A stretch of 64,000 nucleotides of DNA from Microcyclosporella mali (taxonomy: Eukaryota; Ascomycota; Dothideomycetes; Mycosphaerellales; Mycosphaerellaceae), in NCBI GenBank assembly GCA_002785985.1, contig NHNU01000002.1:1240001-1304000 (forward strand), read 5' to 3'. Below are positions 29,852 to 38,728 of the stretch, piece by piece; position 1 is the first letter of the stretch; every line of letters starts with the position of its first letter. The position numbers and the translations under genes were made by a program. The notes below the pieces were generated by a model, which searched no databases, was not told where the DNA came from, and was given only the letters and a program-made list of their open reading frames with translations.

Positions 29852-31216
29852 ATGAGCAATGCACGACTCTTGAAGGATGTGACTCTGGACGCCTTTGGCC
29901 AGAACCATCGTCTCAGTAGGCTGTATACACAGCTGTGCTTCTGCTTTCCACTCTCTGACACATCTCTCGAGGCCCATGACGCGATCATCGCTACGCTGTC
30001 AAATGGCCTACGAAAGCTGTCGGACGCATTCCCTTGGACTGCTGGCCAAGTGGTACTCGACGATGGCGGTATCTTCAAGATATCGCCTTGCAAGGCTGAA
30101 CCTCAATTGCTTGTGCGAGACCTGCGAGATCACTTGCCTTCTATGTCAGAGTATCGGCTTGCTGAGTTCCCATTCTCGCTGTTGGACGAGAATACCATTG
30201 CACCGAGAAAAACTCTTCCCGAGCGCTTTGACAAGCCAGCCGAAGTGTTTCTCCTGCAGGCCAATCTCATCGAGGACGGATTGCTTCTAGTCATGATGGG
30301 TCAGCATAATTGCATGGACATGGCTGGGCTGAGTCAGGTCATGTACCTCTTCTCGAAAGCCTGTCGCGGCGAGGAATTCTCAGAGGACGAGCTTACCACG
30401 GGTAATGTCGCACGGAAGGACATTATTCCACTGGAAGCGAGGCACTCGAAGCTTGAAACTCCAGACTCTGCACCAGCGTCGCAAACGAGTAAGAATATTG
30501 CAGTAAGTGTGACGGAGCAGAAGACGAAATGGGTGTATTTCGTCTTTCGCGCCTCAGTCATGACGAATCTCGGGACGAATCTGGAGATATGCGGAGCTCT
30601 CACCAAAGGCGTCGAGTTCGTGTCAAGAGACGACATCATCTGCGCGCTGTTCTGGCAAGCATGGACACGCGCTCGAAGTTCAAGACTTGGGCTCGCGGAC
30701 CAGCTTCCAGCAGATCAGTCTTCGACTTTCCAGAGACAGGTCAATGTAAGACAACATCTGGGTTTGCCTGCCAAATACACCGGTATGGCTGTTCACACAG
30801 TCTTGACTACGCTAGCGATAACCGAGCTATGCCAATCACCAACAGTTCACATCGTGTCCGCGCTCCGCAGAACACTACAAGTTACAGACTTTGAGACAGG
30901 TGCAAAAGCCGCAGCTATGAAGAGTCTGAACAGTGTAGCCTCTGGCAAAACCAAAGCTCGCCCACGTTTGCCGCCCTTCGAAATCAAGATGTCGTCTTGG
31001 GCGAAAGAAAAGTGTTATGAGTACGACTATGGACCAGCACTTGGTAAGCCCGAAGCGGTTCGAAGACCGGCGTTCGAAGCTTGGGAGGGTCTTGCTTATT
31101 TATTGCCTAAGAAGTCTGATGGTGAGGTTGTGGCTGCCATCTGCGTAAGGGAAGATGATCTCGAGACGATGAAAACAGATTGGCGACTCTCGCAGTTCGC
31201 GAAATTCATTGGATGA
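29852..31216 (+). CDS. Trichothecene 3-O-acetyltransferase-like (BAHD superfamily) acyltransferase
   Basis: Single-exon gene of 454 residues. The catalytic HxxxD motif is HNCMD (residues 152-156). A C-terminal segment YDYGPALGKPEAVRRP matches the DFGxGxGKPExVR structural motif, in the form seen in fungal TRI101-like acetyltransferases. Also visible are LPWT-like FPWTAGQVV and NVRQHLGLP (solvent channel). These enzymes move an acyl group from acyl-CoA to a hydroxyl or amine of a small molecule. No other biosynthetic gene (PKS, NRPS, terpene synthase, P450) is next to it, so a resistance or detoxification role is as likely as biosynthesis. Substrate is not predictable. The start at 29852 gives the family-like N-terminus LKDVTLDAFGQ. 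Confidence 0.88.
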   Translation: MSNARLLKDVTLDAFGQNHRLSRLYTQLCFCFPLSDTSLEAHDAIIATLSNGLRKLSDAFPWTAGQVVLDDGGIFKISPCKAEPQLLVRDLRDHLPSMSEYRLAEFPFSLLDENTIAPRKTLPERFDKPAEVFLLQANLIEDGLLLVMMGQHNCMDMAGLSQVMYLFSKACRGEEFSEDELTTGNVARKDIIPLEARHSKLETPDSAPASQTSKNIAVSVTEQKTKWVYFVFRASVMTNLGTNLEICGALTKGVEFVSRDDIICALFWQAWTRARSSRLGLADQLPADQSSTFQRQVNVRQHLGLPAKYTGMAVHTVLTTLAITELCQSPTVHIVSALRRTLQVTDFETGAKAAAMKSLNSVASGKTKARPRLPPFEIKMSSWAKEKCYEYDYGPALGKPEAVRRPAFEAWEGLAYLLPKKSDGEVVAAICVREDDLETMKTDWRLSQFAKFIG

Positions 31217-31392
31217 ACGCTTAGGGGAAGAACCACGGTCTCTCCTCTATCTTGCATTAGAGATGATATCAAATGTCTCCAGTGTCTCGAACATGTCTCG
31301 TACAATCGGTGCCGAGCCTGAACCTCGTCCGATAGTTGAGCCAATCTGTATTGATTCTGCACTGACTCTTGTGACTAATTTGAAACGCCATT

Positions 31393-32650
31393 CTACGCTG
31401 CCGGAGCTCGTCCCTCTCGACTCTTCATAAGCGGCTGAACTTTTTCGCCAAATTTGTCTAGACCTTGCAGGAAATCGTCGAATACCAACATGATGCCCTT
31501 CGTTCCGTCCACTCCAGCGACTTCGTCCAACATACCAGCGATCTTAGCATAAGACCCAACCAGCGTGCCCATATCTGCAAACATGTTAGGAGAACGACCA
31601 GGTTCGAAGACATCTCAGACAGCTTACTCATATTGACAGCTCCCTCCGGCAACCCGAGCTTGGTAGCCGTGGAATTGGTATCCGCCTTGGTATCTTTGCT
31701 CGACTGCGAAGTCATCCATGAAACAGCGTCGACATCGAGACCGTCTTTGTAAGACTCCCACTTCGCTTCCGCCGCCTCATCTGACTCCTCGGCCACCACA
31801 AAGAACAACACATACGATCCTACATCACGTCCAGCTTGCTTCGAGGCTTCCACCAAGCGCGTGGTAGCTTGGCCGAAGGCAGTCGGAGTATTGACGCCTG
31901 CGCCTAGAGCGAAGTTGTAATCGGCATACTGGGAGGCGAATTCGATGCCTCGACCAGATTGGCCTGCAGCGACGATTTTGATGGGCTTTGAGGGCTGAGG
32001 GGAGAGTTTGCAGTCCGACATGGTGAAGTGTTTGCCCTTGAAGTCTGATGTTCCGGCAGTCCAGAGGTCTTTCATGACTTGCACGTATTCCGTAGCATAA
32101 TCGTATCGGTAGCCTGGGAATATGATCAGTTGATGATGTCTTTCTATCATTCAAATGTAGCGAAAGTCTCCTACCAAAATATGCATCTCCCGGCCAAAGA
32201 CCCATCTGGGTATATTCGGCGGATTGCCACCCCGTGACAATATTGATGCCGAACCTTCCAGGCGCTACGGAGTCAATCGTGGTGGCCATTCTGGCGACAA
32301 GGGCCGGCGGTAGGGTCAATATTGCGGTCGACGCAAACAACTTAATCTTCGACGTCACAGCCGCCAGAGCGCTCATCAGAGTGAATGATTCAAGATTGTG
32401 GTCCCAGAATTCGGTCTTGCCTCCAAAGCCTCGTAGCTTGATCCTGCAAAAAGGAAACAGGCTTGTCAGTCGCGATCTGGCGATATGTGCAACGTTGAAG
32501 TTACATCGACAATGCGAAATCCAGCCCAATTTCTTCGGCTTTCTTGACGATCTGTTTGTTCAGCTCGAACGATGGCTTGTATTGAGGCGCATTCTCTGAG
32601 ATGAGCCAGCCATTGTTGCCGATCGGGATGAAGACTCCAATGTCGACCAT
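31393..32650 (-). CDS. rutA: RutA-type FMN-dependent pyrimidine monooxygenase (luciferase-like)
   Basis: Exons 32650..32505, 32443..32175, 32113..31628 and 31574..31393 (introns 61, 61 and 53 bp) encode 360 residues. Each junction restores a segment conserved in bacterial RutA: FALSM|IKLRGFGG, GDAYF|GYRYDY and AVNM|NMGTLVGSYA. Other matches are FVPIGNNGWLIS-like FIPIGNNGWLIS, KTEFWDHNLESFTLM, QYADYNFALGAGVNTPTAF and GRDVGSYVLFFVV. RutA opens the uracil ring with O2 and reduced FMN, giving ureidoacrylate or its peracid. Length is the same as the bacterial enzyme. No RutB-G or flavin reductase gene is adjacent, so partners must be elsewhere. Similarity to bacteria suggests ancient transfer, but three introns show long residence. 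Very strong family call. Confidence 0.93.
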
Positions 32651-33418
32651 GGTCGCTTAACAAGTGTGTAATGCAACTTCTGATGTTAGAACAAAGGTCC
32701 ACGATAGCAGATCAGGGATGGTAGTAGAGATATGAGAGAGGAGTCAAACCAATGTAGAAGCAATAGCGAGGGCGAAAGCCGCTTAGTAGGCTCGTGGGAA
32801 GTTATCAGGAGCTGACTATGCAGTGCTTCTTATGTACTGATAGGCCGCGCCGCTCGGCCAATACGATGCTATCAGTCTTTCGCTTTGCCGCGATCCTGGC
32901 TGCATTGCGTCCTCACACCTGCTGAGGGAATTTCCTTTGTTAACGTAGGCACGCAGGCTCGATTTGTCAGTTGAGCTTCGGTATCGAGCGCATCCTGCCC
33001 CTTTGCTTGAGTCTGCAATCAGGTGCCATCCTTGTTTGACGACAAGCTGGACGAAGCGTGTTGCTGTGTTGAGCATGTAGAGAGAGAAATGTTCGACCGA
33101 GTATTGCCTGCATACTGCAGAAGACCCCCGCCACAACTTGGATCCTGACGTGAAGCCCCTTACCTACTGTTCGGCTTCGTGGTGCAATTGTTCTCAAGAT
33201 CGGCCTCACTACAAGGTGCAGCAGTCTCTCAAGCCGTCAGACCAGATCGTTCCAAAACTGGTTGCATACTTCTCTCGTTATGCACACCGTCAATGAACGA
33301 GCCTCGTGCCACCAACTCAAGTGTATCGACTGTCTCATGCAAGGATGTTAGGGGCCAATTAGTCTACATTAACATCTTCACCAGCACGCTTTTCTCTCCA
33401 GCGAGCGCCTCGGCCCTG
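32651..33418. other. Intergenic region upstream of rutA
   Basis: 768 bp containing the rutA promoter and the 3' UTR of the glutaminyl-tRNA synthetase, which lies in the same orientation. Minus-strand ORFs up to about 100 codons show no domain. No repeat or RNA gene seen. Confidence 0.45.
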
Positions 33419-35494
33419 TCACTTCTTGCCCGTGTCCTCCTTCAAACTGACAATCCTGTTCAGAACGACCTTCTCTGGCGTCGAATCGCTATCCTCTGCG
33501 AAGAAAGCCGTTCTCAGCCCCTGAAACCTCACACTACTCTTGTCCGCCGTTCCGGTTGCTTCTCCCTCCTCCTTCGGCCAAGGCGCTCTCGCTTGAATAT
33601 CCTTGAAACCGCACTCAACCATAGCGTTAGGATAGACAACCTCCGACTCGGGATTGACGTCGTCGTAGTAGCCTCCATTCTTCCAATCCAGCTCGTTTGG
33701 CTTCTGCGTCTTGAAGAGTGGATTGAAAATGCGGCACTCAGCTCGTACAGGAGAGGAGTGCGCCGCAGATTCTCCTACCCAGTGTATGCGCGCTCGGCCG
33801 GCTGGGACGTCTTTACCGTATTCTGCTTTGATCTCGCTGACTTTGCCTGATGGGTCTTTCGAGAAGGAAAGACAGCGAACAGGATGCTCCGCGTTTAGAA
33901 GGCCGACACTCTGTCCGGGAGAGAGTCTGAAGAAATCCGAATCGTCCACTTCCCGGAAGTCGTCGCGGTCGATGTAGATGGTCTTAGTGAAGGGGACTTT
34001 ATGGGTGCCCTTTGCAGGATCCTTGGGATCGAAAGGCACTTCTCGCTCTTCCAGATAATCGTCGGGAAGGTTGTCAAACACGACTTTGATGGGGTCCAGT
34101 ACGAGCATCAGTCGAGGTACCGTGCGCTCGAGATACGTTCGCATTGTCGCATCTAGAGTATGAGTCATGGTGTTGGCGTTTGCCTTCGTCACTCCAAGAT
34201 CTAGGACGAACTTCTTCAGTGCGCCGGGAGGTACGCCACGCCGTCGTAACGCGACAAGTGTGAACAGTCGGGGATCGTTCCAGTCCCGTACGACTGGTGG
34301 AATCTTTCGCCCAGATCCGTTCGTTGTCGGTTTTGTTGACTCTGGCTCCTCGTCTCCATCCTCCTCCAGCTTGATCTCATCCACGCCATCGGCAGCTTCG
34401 TCGACGGCATCAGGCGCAACACCACCCACAGTCGTGCCATTGACGAGCATTGCAATCCTCCGTTTCGACAGAATGGTACCTTCGACATTGAGTCTTCCAT
34501 ATTCTCGCTGCATCGGTCCTTTTTCGTCGCTACTAGGCAGCTTGTGGTCTAATTGCTCCAGTAACCAGTTGTAGGCTGGCCGTAGCGTCTCAAATTCGAC
34601 GGTGCATAGACTGTGAGTAATGCCCTCGAAAGAGTCGCAGAGACAGTGAGTAAATTCGTATGTTGGGTATATCCGCCACTTGTTGCCCGTGCGGTGATGG
34701 TAGTTCTCCTTTTTGATCCGATATGCGGCACAATCCCACAATGCGGGATTCTCTGCCAGCGATTTAAGCTTTGCCTTTTGCTTCTTGATCTCGACCGAGT
34801 CGTCCTCCAGGATCTCGTACTCATCCGACCTCGTCCCCAGATACTGTTTCATTCGCAGATGTGCCTCTCCTGCCTCGTACTTGCCATCCCGCATTCCTCT
34901 AAACTCCTCCAGATTCTTTTCCGCCGTTTTCGACCAATCCGCACAAACGCTCCTCGGACCATGATCTTTCCCACCCCGCCGCTCCTTGACCTCGGCAGCC
35001 GTACAGTGACATACGTATGCCTTCCCTCTCCGTATCAGCTCTTCTGCTAACTCATACAACTGGTCGAAGTCATCTGAACTGTGTGTGATCGTGGCAGGCT
35101 CAAATCCCAGCCAGCTCACCATATCCTTGATGCTCGTGAAGAACTGCTCCTCCTCTTTCGCAGGGTTGGTGTCATCGAAACGCAGATTGCATTTCCCACC
35201 ATATGATTTGGCGAATCCGAAGTTGACAGTGATTGCTTTGGCATGGCCGATGTGCAGGTAGCCATTGGGTTCGGGCGGAAAACGTGTGACGACATCCTGG
35301 ACTGGCTTCTCGGCGTAGACGCCCTTCAGCCATCCAGACTTGAATGGGTCCACCGGTTCTGCATTTTTTGTGGACACGGAGCCTGCTGCTGGGCCGGCTG
35401 CTTTGGCTGCCTCTTTCTTCGCCTTGGCCGCGGCTTTCTTGGCTTCTTTCTCCGCGGCTCGCTTGGACACTTTCGGTTCTGCTGAATCCGCCAT
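33419..35494 (-). CDS. GLN4: Glutaminyl-tRNA synthetase, cytosolic
   Basis: Single-exon gene of 691 residues from the ATG at 35494. An Ala/Lys-rich N-terminal tail (residues 5-35) precedes the class I catalytic core: FPPEPNGYLHIGHAK (HIGH motif), NLRFDDTNPAKE, and KMSKS counterpart LSKRRI. The anticodon-binding beta-barrels follow (VPFTKTIYIDRDDF, LSPGQSVGLLNA, NPESEVVYPNAMVE). The large N-terminal GatB-like domain of yeast Gln4 appears absent or shortened. An acidic insert of about 45 residues lies directly after the LSKRRI motif, before VRDWNDPRLFTL. No mitochondrial presequence is seen. It shares a short divergent promoter (246 bp) with the macrodomain gene. Very strong call. Confidence 0.96.
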   Translation of the reverse strand: MADSAEPKVSKRAAEKEAKKAAAKAKKEAAKAAGPAAGSVSTKNAEPVDPFKSGWLKGVYAEKPVQDVVTRFPPEPNGYLHIGHAKAITVNFGFAKSYGGKCNLRFDDTNPAKEEEQFFTSIKDMVSWLGFEPATITHSSDDFDQLYELAEELIRRGKAYVCHCTAAEVKERRGGKDHGPRSVCADWSKTAEKNLEEFRGMRDGKYEAGEAHLRMKQYLGTRSDEYEILEDDSVEIKKQKAKLKSLAENPALWDCAAYRIKKENYHHRTGNKWRIYPTYEFTHCLCDSFEGITHSLCTVEFETLRPAYNWLLEQLDHKLPSSDEKGPMQREYGRLNVEGTILSKRRIAMLVNGTTVGGVAPDAVDEAADGVDEIKLEEDGDEEPESTKPTTNGSGRKIPPVVRDWNDPRLFTLVALRRRGVPPGALKKFVLDLGVTKANANTMTHTLDATMRTYLERTVPRLMLVLDPIKVVFDNLPDDYLEEREVPFDPKDPAKGTHKVPFTKTIYIDRDDFREVDDSDFFRLSPGQSVGLLNAEHPVRCLSFSKDPSGKVSEIKAEYGKDVPAGRARIHWVGESAAHSSPVRAECRIFNPLFKTQKPNELDWKNGGYYDDVNPESEVVYPNAMVECGFKDIQARAPWPKEEGEATGTADKSSVRFQGLRTAFFAEDSDSTPEKVVLNRIVSLKEDTGKK

Positions 35495-35740
35495 GTTGTA
35501 TGTTGCGGAGAAGAGGATGTTGGTGGTTGTCAAAAGTCAAAGAGTGTGTCGAAGAATTGTGCATGACTCCTTCGTTTGATCGGTAGCTCGTTCCGCGTTT
35601 CGAATTCCTGTTTCAGCCCCCGCATTTTCACATGCCCCGCCATGCGTCACCTCAGGCACTACCTCACTGTCCAGGCACGCGACACTATCCTTTCTGGAAT
35701 ACATCCAGACGCATGCGATTCAGCTCGCACCCTACCAAAC
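35495..35740. promoter_or_regulatory. Short divergent promoter, GLN4 / macrodomain gene
   Basis: 246 bp between the two start codons; an in-frame GLN4 ATG at 35533 lies inside it. No convincing Gcn4 site (TGACTC) in canonical context was found, although GCATGACTCC at 35561-35570 contains TGACTC, the Gcn4/CpcA half of an amino-acid control element. This would fit an aminoacyl-tRNA synthetase gene but is a single short match. Confidence 0.4.
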
Positions 35741-36753
35741 ATGGCGACAAAGCCGCTCTCAGAAATCCCAACACTTTCGCTGCTCTACGAAGCACATCAC
35801 CTCGCTCCCGCCAACTTGATAGCTCCAGGCGCAACATCGCGCTTCAACGACAAAATCTCACTTATTCGCACCGACATCACTAAGCTCGAGACCGGCGCCA
35901 TTGTCAATGCCGCAAACGAAACGCTCTTGGGTGGAGGCGGCGTCGATGGCGCCATCCATCGCGCTGCTGGTCCGGGACTCCTGAGGGAGTGCGAGACTCT
36001 CGATGGATGTGATACAGGATCCGCCAAGATTACTGATGCCTACGAGTTGCCGTGTAAGAAAGTCATCCATGCTGTAGGGCCAGTGTACTACACGACAAAG
36101 AGAATGGGCATGCATACGACGCTGCTGCAGAGCTGTTACACTACGAGTCTGGATCTGGCGGTACAGAACGATTGTAAAAGCATTGCCTTCAGTGCGTTGA
36201 GTACGGGGATTTATGGATACCCAAGCTATGAAGCAGCAGAGACTGCCATCAAAGCTGTTAAGGGCTGGCTTGAGGAAGATGATGAGAGGGCGCAGAAAAT
36301 CGAGAGAGTAGTGTTCTGTCAGTTCATGGAGAAGGACGAAGATGCATACGCGAATTTCGTTCCGTAAGTTCAACACTGCGTTAAGATGACCTCTGCTGAC
36401 GATAGAGCAGTATCTATTTCCCGCCAGCTGCTTCGGCCTCAGATGGAGTAGCAGGCAATGACGAAGCTGCTGAGGCTGTTTCCGACAAGACGAAACTAGA
36501 CGGTGCAGAAGCAGCTGTCAATTTCAGTCGTGGAGAGGCGAATACGGTAGAGGCACTCAGATCAAAAGGAGAGGAGCCGACCCCAGCCAAGAATGAGAAT
36601 GTTAAGCCCAATGTGGAAGCGAAGAAGGTGTCCACAGTCGACAGCCCTGCGGAGGACGAGATCCTGGACTTGCCAGACGTTCCTACAAAGGAACCCACCG
36701 AACCAGGCCAGCCGCAGTCTAAGAAGCTCAAGTTGGATGAAGCCAAAGTCTGA
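35741..36753 (+). CDS. Macrodomain (ADP-ribose / O-acetyl-ADP-ribose hydrolase) protein with acidic tail
   Basis: Exons 35741..36363 and 36411..36753 (intron 47 bp) encode 321 residues. The macrodomain (about residues 30-205) has the MacroD-type hallmarks: GAIVNAANETLLGGGGVDGAIHRAAG with the catalytic-loop Asn and Asp, CDTGSAKITDAYELPCKKVIHAVGP, and ALSTGIYGYP for the phosphate loop. MacroD enzymes remove mono-ADP-ribose from acidic residues and hydrolyse O-acetyl-ADP-ribose. The second exon encodes a disordered, Glu/Ala/Pro-rich tail ending KKLKLDEAKV, which could include a nuclear signal. The start at 35741 follows a non-conserved leader in the same frame. Strong domain call; tail function unknown. 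Confidence 0.93.
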
Positions 36754-37076
36754 ACATCTTCAATGGCTCATAGCATCGGCGTTTTTTGGAGGACAAAACG
36801 GTCCATGATTGCATACTTAGATACCCCACTCGCGATGAAATTCGGAGAAAAGTTGTTTTGCTTGGGACTTCGTTTTCATTTCGAATTTGCCTAGTCATGT
36901 GCTTCCATTTCATAAGATTTACCACCCATTGGGTTTGTGGGCTGGCTCATGATAACGCAGGATGTTTGCCTGGTAGTTTCCCGATGATGAAGCTGACACC
37001 GTGCCGCATTATATAATCAGGCGCGAATGGAGTTCGGCACATGAGCGTATATTCTGAGTTTCAGCAATAGTCGCCG
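36754..37076. other. Intergenic region
   Basis: 323 bp between two genes in the same orientation, moderately AT-richer than the coding sequence. No site recognised. Confidence 0.4.
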
Positions 37077-38090
37077 ATGAACTCTATATCACCATCAGTA
37101 TATAAGAGAAGTAAGCTGGGAACGCGGAGGAGAAGCTGCTTTTCAGGCTATTACTCCCTCATATCTTCAAGTCCAAAATATCCAGTAGTCCGCTATGGCT
37201 GTGCCTCTTTTCCAATTCGTCACGGAATTACTCCTGCAAGGTATGCTGTCTTAACCGGAAAAGTTGCTACCACATCTGACAGGAATACCATAGAGCCAAT
37301 CCTTCGCTTCGCACTACTGTGCCTGCTCGGCTTCAACTGTGTGCTGATAGCACCGACATCCAACGCAAATCAGTTTCATACATTGCAACGCCTGAGTCCT
37401 CTCGGATGTCTCTGGGAGGTCATGGACCGAGTCACGGCCGCGTTCCATGCCACGCCGTCCTCTGGTAGCAGGGATAGACAGCAGCGGGACCCACGAGACG
37501 CTACGATCGATTCGATGAGGATCCTTCAACTCGTCGCCTCCCTGGCCGTCTTCAGCTGTCTTCTACCATCTGCTTCCTGCATCCCATGGACCATTTGCTT
37601 TGCGGCTCTCTACGTCGTCAACTCCATCTGCCTCTGCTTTCTTCCGACGCCAGCCAGCCGGCCCGACACCAATTGGACGAGGCACGACACTCTGGCCGGC
37701 CTGGCTCACGTCACAGTAGCGCACATCTTGATGTGCTTCATGTCGCTGGGCCCGTGGCCCACTGACTATGGCTTCATGCTGCTCAGTGGCCTTGGGACGA
37801 TCGGCTTCACGTTCATCTACCTTAGAGGTCGCAGGCTTGGACGGCTACCGCCGGAAGAGCTGTCAGTAATGAGCGTTCTCATGCACTACTACTTCGTCTG
37901 GATTGCTTTCATGATTCTCTGGAGGCATACGCAAGAGGTTCTGGTGGATGGCGTTATAGTCTTTGATACGGCAGCCCTCTTTTTTCTGCTGACTCTCGTT
38001 GGATCGGACGCGAAGGTGCACGCGAATGTTTTTGCCTTTGTCACACTGAGCACTGGTCTCTTCATGTACGGAATGCGCGGAGCGTGTTAG
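37077..38090 (+). CDS. Unrecognised polytopic membrane protein
   Basis: Open frame of 337 codons. Hydrophobic segments lie at about residues 76-92 (LRFALLCLLGFNCVLIA), 150-168, 170-187, 212-226, 232-248, 266-280 and 290-325, suggesting six or seven membrane spans. The first 70 residues are basic and polar. A 42-bp sequence at 37241-37282 (GTATGC...GACAG) looks like an intron whose removal keeps the frame, so the protein may be 323 residues. The arrangement recalls the integral membrane proteins often found beside fungal acyltransferase or terpenoid genes, but no signature is recognised. The start is uncertain. No function is assigned. Confidence 0.6.
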   Translation: MNSISPSVYKRSKLGTRRRSCFSGYYSLISSSPKYPVVRYGCASFPIRHGITPARYAVLTGKVATTSDRNTIEPILRFALLCLLGFNCVLIAPTSNANQFHTLQRLSPLGCLWEVMDRVTAAFHATPSSGSRDRQQRDPRDATIDSMRILQLVASLAVFSCLLPSASCIPWTICFAALYVVNSICLCFLPTPASRPDTNWTRHDTLAGLAHVTVAHILMCFMSLGPWPTDYGFMLLSGLGTIGFTFIYLRGRRLGRLPPEELSVMSVLMHYYFVWIAFMILWRHTQEVLVDGVIVFDTAALFFLLTLVGSDAKVHANVFAFVTLSTGLFMYGMRGAC

Positions 38091-38728
38091 GACAAGATAC
38101 GACGAGCTTTCCTGTCTGTCATCCCAAGACGAGTCTAAAAGCTTGGTGGCGATTCTTTGCCCACCTCCCACTACTCGAATCGCAGTCGCAGCATTGAACA
38201 AAGACGACATTAAGCTTTTACATGAGTGGTAGCATAGCACTGCAACTTCTTCAAGCGTACTTGCAGTGGTTCAGCGTGACCGCAGTTCGGCCGAATGGCA
38301 TGTGAAAGAAAGTGAATGCAAGCTGGGCGTCGAGCAAGTCGCTCTCTCTCTAGGTTTGCTCGAGATCTCGGACCTACAGAGGTGGTTGAAACGAGTTTCG
38401 CCGTGTCGGAGCTGACGTGCCCCGTCGACGAGAACCTCATCACATCTTGCCGCCTGGTGCCCGAGCCGATGGGCAGGAGTGGTGTTTCATCCCAAGATCT
38501 TTATGCGTATCGTGAGTCAACCTCGGAGTGAGCTTTCCAACAGTGTTTATCCCTTCATGCCGGAGGAAGAACGAGAGATTGCAGAGGCGGTCGTCTTTGA
38601 AAATTGCGTTGGCAGATATGAGCGACTATCAGCGCTTGCAGGCCGCTTGTCAACCGAAGTGGTTCCTCATATCTGGCGACTCCACGCAGCTTCTGCTTCT
38701 CTGAACATTGTGCGCCTTTGCACATCGC
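38091..38728. other. Convergent 3' intergenic region
   Basis: 638 bp between the membrane protein and the HET gene. Small ORFs (up to 90 codons) have no family features. Nothing recognised. Confidence 0.4.

Noticed and set aside
29777..31216. Longer acyltransferase start 25 codons upstream
   Set aside because: It would need a GTG start; the ATG at 29852 gives the expected family N-terminus.
29852..32650. Secondary-metabolite cluster formed by the acyltransferase, RutA and neighbours
   Set aside because: No backbone enzyme, P450, or pathway regulator is nearby; RutA has a full-length match to a nucleobase catabolic enzyme, and the flanks are housekeeping genes.
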